Below are positions 32,507-41,629 of a stretch of 64,000 bases of DNA, piece after piece. Origin of the DNA: Adiantum capillus-veneris (lineage: Eukaryota; Streptophyta; Polypodiopsida; Polypodiales; Pteridaceae); contig CM043944.1 in assembly GCA_014529385.2 (NCBI GenBank), positions 48,154,768-48,218,767 on the forward strand. Direction: 5' to 3'. Under the pieces are notes generated by a model. That model made no database searches. It saw only the letters and a list, made by a program, of their open reading frames with translations, and was not told the DNA's origin. The number at the start of each line of letters is the position of its first letter. Within the stretch, counting starts at the first letter, position 1. Both the position numbers and the translations under genes were made by a program.

Positions 32507-33510
32507 ATGTCTACATCAGACTCAAACTCAGCTTATACAAGCACATGGATTGCAGGGATAGATGAGCACCCGCCCAGAATAGATCTTCCAAACCTACAGT
32601 ACATAAAGACCAATTTTGTGGAGAGAGTTTGGACATGTAACCATGAAAGTGAAGGACTATATAGGTATATTAATGGAAATCAATTCAACCTTTACAGTTG
32701 CTTAGAGCCTTACCCAGATGAGCTGACATAGTACAAGCTCTTATATGTCTATACATACGAGGTCGACCAACAATGGACATCTTTATTTGTTGACAAGTAT
32801 GGACGAGAATATAGAGCTGTAGAAAGCACAAATCCGCGAACCAAATTAGAGATGAGTGGATATTTGGTCAATGAAGGACCTCAGATACATCCACCAAACA
32901 CAGGAACCTCTAAGAGAATTCCAAAGAGGGGACCACCACCTGGATTTCCCCCTAGAGCGATAACGAGAGATGAAACGATACCAGAGAGGAGTATGGTTCC
33001 ATACTTTGCACCCCAAAGTATAAGACCATCTCAGCTAAGAAAATGGGTAAATAGAAATTACAATGGCATAGGAGACCCATACGCCTATGTCTCGGCTTTC
33101 AAGCAAGTCCTACGAGCAGAACGAGTAGAGGACTTCCACACGCAGTATGAGGGTTTTGGACTTACATTGGAGGACAATGCACAAGCATGGTTTGAACTAT
33201 TGAACCGGAGAGAGTTCACAACCATTGAGAAAATGTTGGATGAATTTGTTCAAGAATTCACCAAGAGGGGCATAACACCTTTCCTAAGATTCAGGAATTT
33301 AAACAAGGCGAAACAGAAACATTGCGACATACAATACTGCGTTTCAAGCAATATGTTGCTAGATGTCCTACCCAAGAGTTACCCACGCCAGAACGTCAGA
33401 TCCTATGCTTCATCAGAGGGCTTAGGAATGAGAATCTGGTCAGAAGAAGCAAAATGATGCGAGTGAGAAAAAGAAAACCGCTGATCTTGAGGATCAAAGA
33501 GGGAATCTAG
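32507..33510 (+). pseudogene. Gag capsid domain of the 12-kb element
   Basis: ATG at 32507 opens a frame (MSTSDSNSAYTSTWIAGIDE) that runs, apart from one TAG at 32729, to about 33320. It contains a Pro-rich linker (KRGPPPGFPPRA), then the capsid core: RKWVNRNYNGIGDPYAYVSA, FKQVLRAERVEDF, LEDNAQAWFELLN, FVQEFTKRG. A frameshift near 33315 moves the remainder (TLRFKQYVARCP, LPTPERQILCFIRGL) into another frame, ending at 33510. Gag assembles the particle that packages element RNA. With one stop and one shift it is only lightly damaged. Zinc knuckles follow in the next frame at 33552. Confidence 0.8.
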
Positions 33511-33551
33511 GACAAAACCAAGTAAATGTTGAGGAGCAAATCATAGAGAAT

Positions 33552-34613
33552 GTGATGCAACGCATCAACCACTTTGACAGAGTACCAGCCTATAGAGTTC
33601 CTCAACGACGCAGGTGCATGACATGTGGAGGGGGCCATCCGATGCAACATTGTCCTGACTATAGACCTAAGACTCCACCAGGGTTTGAGCATGTTATGTC
33701 TCAACCGCCTAGATATCACCCTGTAGCGGAACAAGTGTTCTTAAGTGAAACACCCATAGCTACTAGAAATGCATATGAGAGTCATGAGCTTCAAATAGAA
33801 AGAAATGTGGTAGATCAGAGGCCACGTCAACGTCAATATCAAGTATTGCCACAACAACCAATACGTCCGTGTGACAAATGTGGTAGTAGTGATCACTTGA
33901 TTAAGGATTGTCCACACCATGATATCATGATAAATGTATATTGTAATGAGTGTGCAATCACACATATGATTTTGGATTGTCCTAAGAATACAAGAAAGAA
34001 AGGTAAAATGCAACCACATGTTACCTTTCCTTCTACCAGCAAATCAGAGAAAGAACGAGTCGCAACAAAAGGAGAGACGACAACAACAACAGAGCAAGAA
34101 ACAATTGCAAAAGAACAGGTGCTTAAACAACAAGAAGATGAAAGTAAGCAAGTTGCTCCAGTAAACGTTGTCACAAGAGCACAAGCAAAAGTACAAGAGC
34201 AGAAGCCTACAGATGGAGAGACTAGTAAGAGTTCCAAAAGCCGTAGAAACTCTAGACGAGCAAGAAGGACTAGAATGAAAGCGAGACTAGAAAGGGAGAA
34301 AGGAGAAGAAAAGACTGTTACAGCTGAGTTGGAAACAACTCAAGAGCAACAGACTCAGCAAAGGGAAGTTGAAACCCTAAAACCAGCTGAAGCACCCAAG
34401 AGTGCTAGTTCAGGAGGATCTGTCCTAGTGGACAAAGTGAATGAGCCTTTAGACGCGATTTTACAGGCTTATGAGGCTAGATTGGCAAATAGACAGACCT
34501 TAGAGCAAAGATGGATGACCCATCCTTATCCTGAACTAGAGAAGCAGAGGCTAGAAATGTGTAAGCAGCTCATTAAAACTGCTCAAGCATTGCTAGAACC
34601 ACCTCCACCATAA
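33552..34613 (+). pseudogene. Nucleocapsid-like frame with three zinc knuckles and a charged tail (353 aa)
   Basis: Residues 22-34 are CMTCGGGHPMQHC (CX2CX3HX4C). A classical CX2CX4HX4C knuckle (CDKCGSSDHLIKDC) and another CX2CX3HX4C knuckle (CNECAITHMILDC) follow at ~residues 107-143. The rest is a Lys/Glu/Gln-rich linker with an Arg-rich patch (SRRNSRRARRTRMKARLERE). The knuckles should bind element RNA. The frame is continuous with gag in function but displaced by a frameshift. After the TAA at 34611 the same frame continues with an acidic segment to 34943. Nothing catalytic is present here. Confidence 0.7.
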
Positions 34614-34978
34614 TTGAAGGATAGGATAGTCACCCCAGTGCACAAAGATGAGAGCATTAAAGTAGACGAATTTCCTAGAGAAGAGGTAGATCATAGGGAA
34701 GAACCACTGCCAAGGTCGCAAGACTCGAGGGTAGTCCAAAATACAACAGATGAATCAATGAGGGATTTCCCACCCTATGTTCCTATAGTTGAGGAGCAGT
34801 GGCCAGAGGAGTTATGGAAGGCTGTTCGAGATGCCCCAAAAAGAGAAGAGGATGCTGGACCAGCACCATTTCCTGAAATCACATTAGATAGACCACAAAT
34901 GATGTTCATGCGAGGTCATATCATGGTGACAAAGGATCGATAGCCTCCGAAGACAGTAGACATGCATCGTTAAGAACT

Positions 34979-36448
34979 TTGCCACAGTACATGGGAGATT
35001 TTGAGGCAAAGTCTAAGATTGTGAGAGTTCCATCACAGAGGCTAGGGGGGACAAAAGAATTGGACACAAAAATTTTGACTGACTTGCTATCCACGCCAGT
35101 GAAGTGCACAATTACGTTGGCAGAACTTTTGAAAATTAGGCCAAGTATGTGGACGGATATAGGAAAATGCTTGGAAAAAATTGGGATCAAAAGCCCGTTA
35201 AGGTTCCTGGAAAAAGAGCTAGATGAGATCGAGAAGCCTAAATCAAATGTAAGACCGGTACCTCTGAACAAAGTAGGAGAGTACTCTGAAGGAGAAGATG
35301 GTAATGCCACTTTGCCTGTCAAGTACAATGGGATTGAAACAAAAGCTATACTTGACATGATGTCCACTACTCTGCAAACTGACCTACTGAAATGAGACTC
35401 TGACTGAGTCCTGGTACATAACGTACATCTCGTAGCATAAGCAATGCACCGCTAGGTAAAGACATGCATACATCTCCAGTACCCTCTATGTCATATGTTG
35501 AACCATCAGCAAATTGCACACAACCAAGTCTCCCACTAGAGAAAGAGCAAAACAAATCACAACGTGGTGTCACGTGAAAAATTGCATGCTCATCTAGTAG
35601 AAAACACGTAGACAATGTGCTATCCCAAGACACAAAGTAGTCTGAAGGCAAGCTAGACTCAAAAGTGACATGCCCGTCACATGCATACTCTCTAGCATCT
35701 GTCCTCATAGTAGCACCATGCATCTGCCTCTTCCGCTGCCTCATACGCCTGAAGCAACGGCGCCAACGGAGCAGGAATTGCCATAGCAACAAAACGAATA
35801 TGGGAGAAATGGGGTAGGCCCGCCTTTAGAACAACCAGAATAAAATTACAGTTAGCTGATGGGCATGTGGAAAGACCCATGGGATTGCTAGAAGCGATAG
35901 TGGTATCTTCTTGTGGTATAGAGTATGCGCATACTTTTGCCATAGTTGACTTTGGCAAGAAAAATAACTATGAAATCATCCTTGGAAGACCATTCATGAG
36001 GCAACTCAAGATGGTACAAGATTGGGGTTATGATTATCTATACTTGAGACATGCTGAAACCACAACACGTGTAAATATGAGAAATCATAGTTACCAAGAT
36101 GTAACTAGAACGTCCGTGGAAGATTTTGATTATGCAACACAAAGTGGATCAACAGACCATCCGTGGATGGGCAAAAAGAAAGAAATCTGGATGTGCGGAG
36201 CATCGGAGTGTAGTGACTTTGGGAGAAATGAGAATGCCTTAGAGAGGGTCTTAGAAGATGATGCTTACATAAGAGAACCTTTTCCGGAAGAGGCGTTAGA
36301 ACCACTAGAGTGGACTCAGATATTGGCTACTTTGGATGTCTATGTTAATGAGACCACACCAACAAAATTTTGTGATGAGAATGGGTATGACATAGTCCCC
36401 TACTACATGCTAAGGGTTATGTGTAAGACAAATGAAGAATCTGATTAG
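34979..36448 (+). pseudogene. First retropepsin-like protease, split by a reversed Copia fragment
   Basis: The N-terminal part (34979-35380) ends NGIETKAILDMMSTTL. The expected catalytic D-T/S-G box is D-M-M, so the active site is lost. The C-terminal part resumes at ~35825 with LQLADGHVERPMGLLEAIVV, then AIVDFGKKNNYEIILGRPFM, the conserved hydrophobic strand and G-R-P-F box near the end of Gypsy proteases, and continues to 36448. In the family this dimeric aspartic protease processes the polyprotein. About 440 bp of minus-strand Copia sequence separates the halves. No RT follows, although in ordinary Gypsy elements RT begins soon after this box. Confidence 0.7.
35380..35825 (-). mobile_element. 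Copia protease fragment inserted antisense within the Gypsy protease
   Basis: On the minus strand: CFLLDEHAIFHVTPRCDLF, FSSGRLGCVQFADGSTYDIE, LRDVRYVPGLSQSLISVGQF. These are the protease box (DSG changed to DEH) and following strands of a Ty1/Copia element, as seen also at 24345 (-) and 26650 (+). A Cys-containing segment upstream may be the eroded gag knuckle. No LTR, primer site or clear target duplication borders the fragment. It is thus a DNA or RNA patch rather than a transposition. Confidence 0.75.
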
Positions 36449-36472
36449 GAGTTCGAAACGGGGTTATCAGCT

Positions 36473-37036
36473 ATGGGGATAGCACAAAACCAGATACCTA
36501 GCCCGAATACTGGTCATATAGAAATAGGTGCTCTTTGCGATCAGTGTGCGATAACACACTTGATTACAAACTGTCCAACTCGAATGCGTAGTACAAAGGA
36601 GGAGCCGCAAGTCAATGAAGCAAAGTTGCAGGAAGAAGGGCTAAGATCCAAAGAAGATGCTTCAGGTCTAGTGCCTACAAATGAGCAATATGAAGACTTG
36701 GAATCAATCAAAGAAGGGGTGCAGCAAGTGACAGGAAGTTCAGACACTATTGGTGACATTTCAACAGCTGAAGTTGAGGAAGAAGAGCCTATGACTCTAC
36801 AGGAACCAAATGCTAATTTTGTCTCTCCAAAAGACATATCAGAGGAAATGGTGGTCAAGCAGGAGCTAGAACACACAGATGAACTCAGAAGTATGAACAA
36901 TGAAGAAGAAGACGACAAGGAGTCCAGGCCAAAGATTGCTCAAGTCACTCAAGAGAACACAGGCAATCTAGTACCAAAGAAGATCAACTTTTTGCTAAGT
37001 GCACAAGACGGAGTCAAGATGAACTTTATGGCATAA
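36473..37036 (+). pseudogene. Second nucleocapsid-like module: zinc knuckle plus acidic linker (187 aa)
   Basis: CDQCAITHLITNC (~36536-36575) repeats the third knuckle of the upstream module (CNECAITHMILDC) with identical CX2CX3HX4C spacing. It is followed by ~150 residues rich in Glu, Ser and Val with no hydrophobic core. It lies downstream of a protease domain, where no knuckle is expected. The linker leads into a second protease-like region. The ATG at 36473 may not be a real start: the frame probably belonged to a longer polyprotein. Confidence 0.6.
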
Positions 37037-37645
37037 GTTGATACCAATTCCATGACTAATGTCATGTCATATCGCATGTGGTTACTTCTAGGTAAGCCAA
37101 AGCTTTATGATATTCAGATAAAGGTAAATCTCTCACCTGAAGTAGATGTTATAAGTATGGGGATTGCAGAAGCTACTCTCCAACTACACTCACAGAATGT
37201 CAAAGAAAAATTCTTGGTGGTAGATTCTCGAAAAATGGGAACACACTTAATTTTGTCCAAGCCATGGGCACAAGTCTTTGAAGACGAGCCGGAATCTTCA
37301 ACAATGGTCATCACGACAAGCTATCAAGTGGAAACAGAGGTCAAGCCTACCACAGTTCAAAGATTCTTGGCTATTGAAAAAGGCAAAGCTAAAGTAAGTC
37401 CACAGTCTCTAGCCCAGCCAATGCAAGTGCAAGACAAAGCCTCTACATCAAAAGCCAAACCATCAACAAAACAATGGAAACCCAAACAAAAAGTCTATCA
37501 ACCAAAGTTTCCATCGCACGAAAGTCTCCAAAGGAAGTCAAAACAGGTCAACCAAGTGCTAGTATCCAAGGCACATATTAAAGTTAAAGATCCAATTTGG
37601 ATACAATCACAGGAACAACCTCAACAAGAAAAGTTAACAGGATAG
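37030..37645 (+). pseudogene. Second retropepsin-like domain
   Basis: Immediately after the previous stop, the frame reads VDTNSMTNVMSYRMWLLLGK (D-T-G replaced by D-T-N), then IKVNLSPEVDVISMGIAEAT and FLVVDSRKMGTHLILSKPWA. The LILSKPW box corresponds in place to the IILGRPF box of the first copy. The order of strands is that of a Gypsy aspartic protease. The altered active-site Gly makes activity doubtful. The tail is Lys/Gln-rich (residues ~110-197), without a known domain, and stops at 37645. This is the second half of a duplicated knuckle-protease module. Confidence 0.5.
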
Positions 37646-38587
37646 ATCACATCAAGCGAGTCAATTATTGCACAAGGCTACAAGAGATGAAATTCAGATG
37701 TTTGGGTCAATAAGCCCAAGATAACAGCCTGGCAATATCCATCCCATGCCAACCACTCAGTCAGGAATCAACAAAGCCGTCAACGTCAATCACATAACTC
37801 AACCAAGAGAAAGGATAGGTACAAAAATCAAAAGAGAAGGTCTTCCACTGGACAAACCATACGACAAGTCTGGGTAATGAAATCAGAATTCTACCAGACT
37901 ACCCAACAAAGTCAAGTGAAGATCACCTCCAAGCAAGTCCAAAGATTCATTCCAGTCGAGTTACTCGAAGCACAAGGATTCTATGAGGGTAACTTTCAAA
38001 ACTGGTTACCTAAGGTAGTAGGTTATCAAGGAATCACCAAGGAAAAGCAAGAAACATCAAGAAATGAAGAGCAAACACCCGCTACACCCAAGAGTACTAC
38101 AACCTATAGATGGATCCCTCGTCAATTACTACAAGAGCAAGGCTTTTACAAAAGTAACAGCCATATTTGGAAATTAAAGACAAGGTACCATCAAGTCAAA
38201 GAAGAAACAAGGCAAGTGGCAAAGGAGATCACACTATGCCCAAGAGCAATGTGGGTTCCAAAATCCGCGATTGAGGCTCAACAACAAGAAAGATACACAA
38301 CTCCTTTACAGCCTCTTAACAACCAAAAGAAAGCAACGGTAAATGCGGAGGTCAAAGTTTTGAAGAATACTATCTGGAAGAAGAAGACTTCATCAACCAT
38401 TGCTTCAACATCAATACCTGTCTCATCAAGCAACCACAATTTGCTGCCAAGGAATGAAGAGCAGATATATGCCAATGTATTGGACAACATGGCATCTCAA
38501 ACAGAAACTAATGAGAAAGGCCTAAACATCAAAAGCATATGGAATTGGATTTCAGGCCATGATCAGGTAAGTCCAAGTCGCCATTAA
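37646..38587 (+). CDS. Unrecognised basic protein with Trp/Pro repeats, in the place of pol
   Basis: I do not recognise this product. The frame from ATG 37877 (236 aa) contains RFIPVELLEAQGFYEGNFQNW at residues 23-43 (split: RFIPVELLEAQGFY, EGNFQNW) and RWIPRQLLQEQGFY with KSNSHIW at 78-98. The unit is thus x-W/F-I-P-x-x-L-L-x-x-Q-G-F-Y-x-x-N-x-x-x-W, with a 55-residue period. A weaker copy, MWVPKSAIEAQ, lies at 125-135, and a degraded one (IIAQGY, NSDVWV) before the ATG at ~37660-37710. The protein is Lys/Gln-rich and has no signal peptide or membrane span. It has no RT, RNase H or integrase motif. It might be an RNA-binding or Gag-like accessory protein, or a decayed C-terminal extension. 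Confidence 0.5.
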
Positions 38588-39748
38588 ACTTACATGGCAT
38601 AAGAGTCTAGAGTCGGGCAGCTAAGCCACTAAATGAGCAAAGTGTCAGACCCAAGCTTCAAGCTAATATTTTTATGTGGTCTATGAGTCTACATAATAGG
38701 TATAAGCTCAAGCTGGAGAGTTGAGCATACATAAGGTCATGTCGCTCATGCTGGAAGAGGTGAGCATAAGAGTCAAAGTCCATATAATATATAAGGTGGA
38801 GAAGGCGGAGTAGTCCAAAAAAAAAAAACACACACTCACGCACTTGACACAGTGAGGAAGAGTGGAGAAACCTCGACAGCAAAAACCCTTCTTGTGAGTA
38901 GTGAAAGCTTTTGAAGCACTCATGCTATATGTTTTACTCGCTACACTAACTCCATGAAGAACCCATCAATACTCTTCTCTCGCACCGCATCTTGTTTAAC
39001 AGGCATAACTCTGTGCAAGCATATAGATGTCCCATCATTGGACATATGCATTAGGCACTCTTTTTTATTCCACCCATGCAATCACACTCTGACTTCAAGC
39101 TACTAACACCTATCCATGTATATCAAGCCCATACTAGTAGCCATGTGGCCATATGTACTTTAACTCACCATAACTATAACATCATACCTAAGTACATATA
39201 GCCTCGCATTTAATTATGACTAAAGACATTTTTTCCCACTGGGTTTTTCTCTTTAGTCTTATCCAGGTATCCAAGACCTTCATTTTGTATATATGCTACA
39301 TTTTACTTTTACTCTTTTATTTTTTATAACAACAAAAACAAGCAGAACCACGCTATCACCACACTACTAATTGCAAATCTACTGACAAGTCAAAAGGGAG
39401 AGGCCAAAAAACAGCTTGACAAAGCTTCAAGTCAACTTACAGGTACGACTGCCAGATAACAACCACAGGAAAAGCAAACTAGAGCTACAATGACAACGAC
39501 CTGCTGCACCAACAAGTCGATACAACCTCATGCAATTCAAGATACAACAACCAATCGGAGGGGGAGAGTTCCAGGCTTTAGATACACTACAGGTACAACT
39601 TCAAGGCAGCTTTAACATCACGCAAAGCAACCAACTGCACAAGAGGCTGCCACAACAACTTCAATCAACACCAAGACATCAAGAACTCGTCAAGGCCAGC
39701 AAAGACATAGGGTCTTGTCGGGGACAACAAGAATTCGGAGGGGGAGAG
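38588..39748 (+). other. Non-coding 3' region of the 12-kb element, with two polypurine tracts
   Basis: No frame of note. The 15-mer TCGGAGGGGGAGAGT occurs at 39555-39569 and again at 39735-39749. The second one directly adjoins the 3' LTR and is the functional polypurine tract by position. The first, 180 bp upstream, is an extra copy. Confidence 0.75.
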
Positions 39749-40762
39749 TGTTGAAAGGACTCCCTTTCAACAACGTTTCCATAAAGATTCCATTAAAGAT
39801 TCTATAAAGATTCCACATGAAGATACAAGTTCATGGACGTCATCGAATATCCCGTTATTATTATTTTGAGCCATTACGGCCACTTTTGTAATGTTTACAG
39901 GAACCTCATATTTTAAATCGGCACTTGTATTTTGGCCGCAGATGCTTGTATCATGAGTAAAGCCAACTTAGTTTCTTGTAATTAAGCTCTGTAGAAGCCT
40001 ATGGACAATTCAGGTCATTTGGCCGGACATTAGGTTTGAAGGCTTTGTATATAAGCTGAAACCTAAGGCTTTGCAAGAAACACATTACGTTATATCAATG
40101 AATATACAATCGTGGGTTCTGCAGCACATAGTAGTGAGCTTCACGCACACACACCGTCGCGCACACTAATCACATTGCAGATATGAGAGTAGGAGCGTGT
40201 TAGCATCGAGGAGCTCTCCGCGTCGACGCAAGCAATGCAAGCCAAGGACCACATCGTGAGTCCGCTTGCTACGAGCTATATTTGGTCGTAAGTACCTCAA
40301 ACGACATCCGTTCTGAATGATCGAGTAGTCGTTAGAATCAGGGCGAGAAGCTCTTCGTGTTGATGTCTTTGTAGATCAGTTCCGGACACTTTGGAAATTG
40401 TTGTTTTGAGTCTATCGCGACAGCGATTAGAGGTCTTACAGTTATGGTTTTCAGGGTTTAGGTGTTTGGCCACATAGGATATGTCCTTGTGAGTCTTACC
40501 CTCCGATTTTGAGTCATTCCGATATGATTTGAGACTGTTTCGAGCTTGTAGTGTTTCGTAGGATGCGTTGTCTATTTCTTTGCTTTATGGTAGTGTTGTG
40601 GTAGGATTAGTGACTGTAGAGTGTTGTTCGTGTCTAGCTCAGGGTTGACAACCCAGAGATTGCCTCCATGCCCTAGTCGGGTCAGCTACGTCCTCGGATT
40701 GACAGTTTGTTGGTCTGTGTTCTCGCTGTGCTCCATCGTCCGTCGCGGCGTACCCGCTAACA
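39749..40762 (+). repeat. 3' LTR (1014 bp) of the 12-kb element
   Basis: Starts TGTTGAAAGGACTCCC and ends CGCTAACA, followed by ACACT. It matches the 5' LTR throughout, apart from scattered substitutions (many are C/T or G/A) and the absence of the ~45-bp block. GAGTCTATCGCGACAGCG (~40409) preserves half of the leader palindrome. Confidence 0.9.
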
Positions 40763-40767
40763 ACACT

Positions 40768-41048
40768 TTAGTTCATGTGTGGTGGTTATCGCTTATTGTA
40801 TGACCCTTTATTGGATGAGTTCTCATTAAATATGTACAATGGGCCATATTGGCTTATTGAAAAAATAACTACAACACTATGCAAAGGTAAATGGCCAAGA
40901 AGTATTGTTTTATTGTTGGTGTATTCTCCTTAGTTCTCAAAGTTTCAATCTACACAACATCAACTCACTATTATTAAACAACACATTAATTAACCATTAC
41001 ATGCCAACTACTATACATGTGGTAAATGGCCAAGAAGTACTATTTTAC
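40768..41048 (+). other. Flank with a partial duplicate of the Copia LTR start
   Basis: An 84-bp segment at 40886-40969 is repeated at 41021-41104 with few differences (GGTAAATGGCCAAGAAGTA ... CAACATCAACTCAC). The repeat covers ~28 bp of flank plus the first ~56 bp of the LTR. Confidence 0.75.
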
Positions 41049-41267
41049 TGTTGGTGTATTCTCCTTAATTCTCAAAGTTTCAATCTACACAACATCAACT
41101 CACTTCTTTAGGAGGTTTTTCCCCCGTGCATTGTATATATACGCCCATCATTCTAGGGCTATCAATCTTTCCACTGGACACCAAGTAATACACTCTCTGT
41201 TGTGTGCCTTGAGATTCCTTTGTCTTCTCTAAGCATTGTGTGTTTTCCTGCAACCCTAATTCCAACA
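41049..41267 (+). mobile_element. Copia 5' LTR (about 219 bp)
   Basis: Begins TGTTGGTGTATTCTCC and ends AATTCCAACA, two bases before a primer-binding site. A TATA-like TGTATATATACG lies at ~41135. An alternative start at 40914, in the duplicated segment, is possible. No 3' LTR was found after the coding relic. Confidence 0.7.
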
Positions 41268-41269
41268 AT

Positions 41270-41281
41270 TGGTATCAGAGC
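41270..41281 (+). other. Primer-binding site for initiator tRNA-Met
   Basis: TGGTATCAGAGC, immediately after the LTR of the downstream Copia element. Confidence 0.85.
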
Positions 41282-41629
41282 AGGTTGCGTCCTCCCAGGC
41301 TTAGTCCACAGCAGCGCCAGCACATGCCTCCTCACTTTCTCCAATTTTTGTGAGATTTGTCAAGCTTTTGCAGGTTGACAAATATTTGGGGAAAGCTCTT
41401 AGAGCTTAATCTACTCAGATTTCTGATTCGATATCATTTTAGCCACCGTTGCCACTATAGGTAGCACTACACAAGCTATTTCGTCATTTTGTACAAAATT
41501 TTGATCATTGCCATTTTTTGCATAACAGGTCCCTTACAATCTTCTACGGTTTGTGCTATATAGCACGCGTTGTTCCCACTTCGTTTCTCCTCTTTTTGGG
41601 TAATTTTCACATCATGTGTATCATTTACC

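Larger units (their letters stand above)
28736..40762 (+). mobile_element. Complete 12-kb Gypsy-type LTR element lacking pol (LARD/TR-GAG-like)
   Basis: Both LTRs begin TGTTGAAAGGAC and end CGTACCCGCTAACA. The element is flanked by ACACT on both sides, has a tRNA-Asp primer-binding site, a long repeat-rich leader, gag, knuckles, two retropepsin-like regions, an unrecognised Trp-repeat frame, ~1.1 kb of non-coding DNA and a polypurine tract. No RT, RNase H or integrase motif was found anywhere between the LTRs. The tRNA-Asp primer and the gag type suggest the Athila/Tat side of Gypsy. The element therefore depends on enzymes supplied in trans. The LTRs differ by roughly 30 substitutions by eye plus one ~45-bp indel, suggesting a fairly young insertion. 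Confidence 0.9.

Noticed and set aside
33741-34237. Cys-rich minus-strand frames opposite the nucleocapsid region
   Set aside because: They are antisense to well-supported zinc knuckles and carry no motif of their own.
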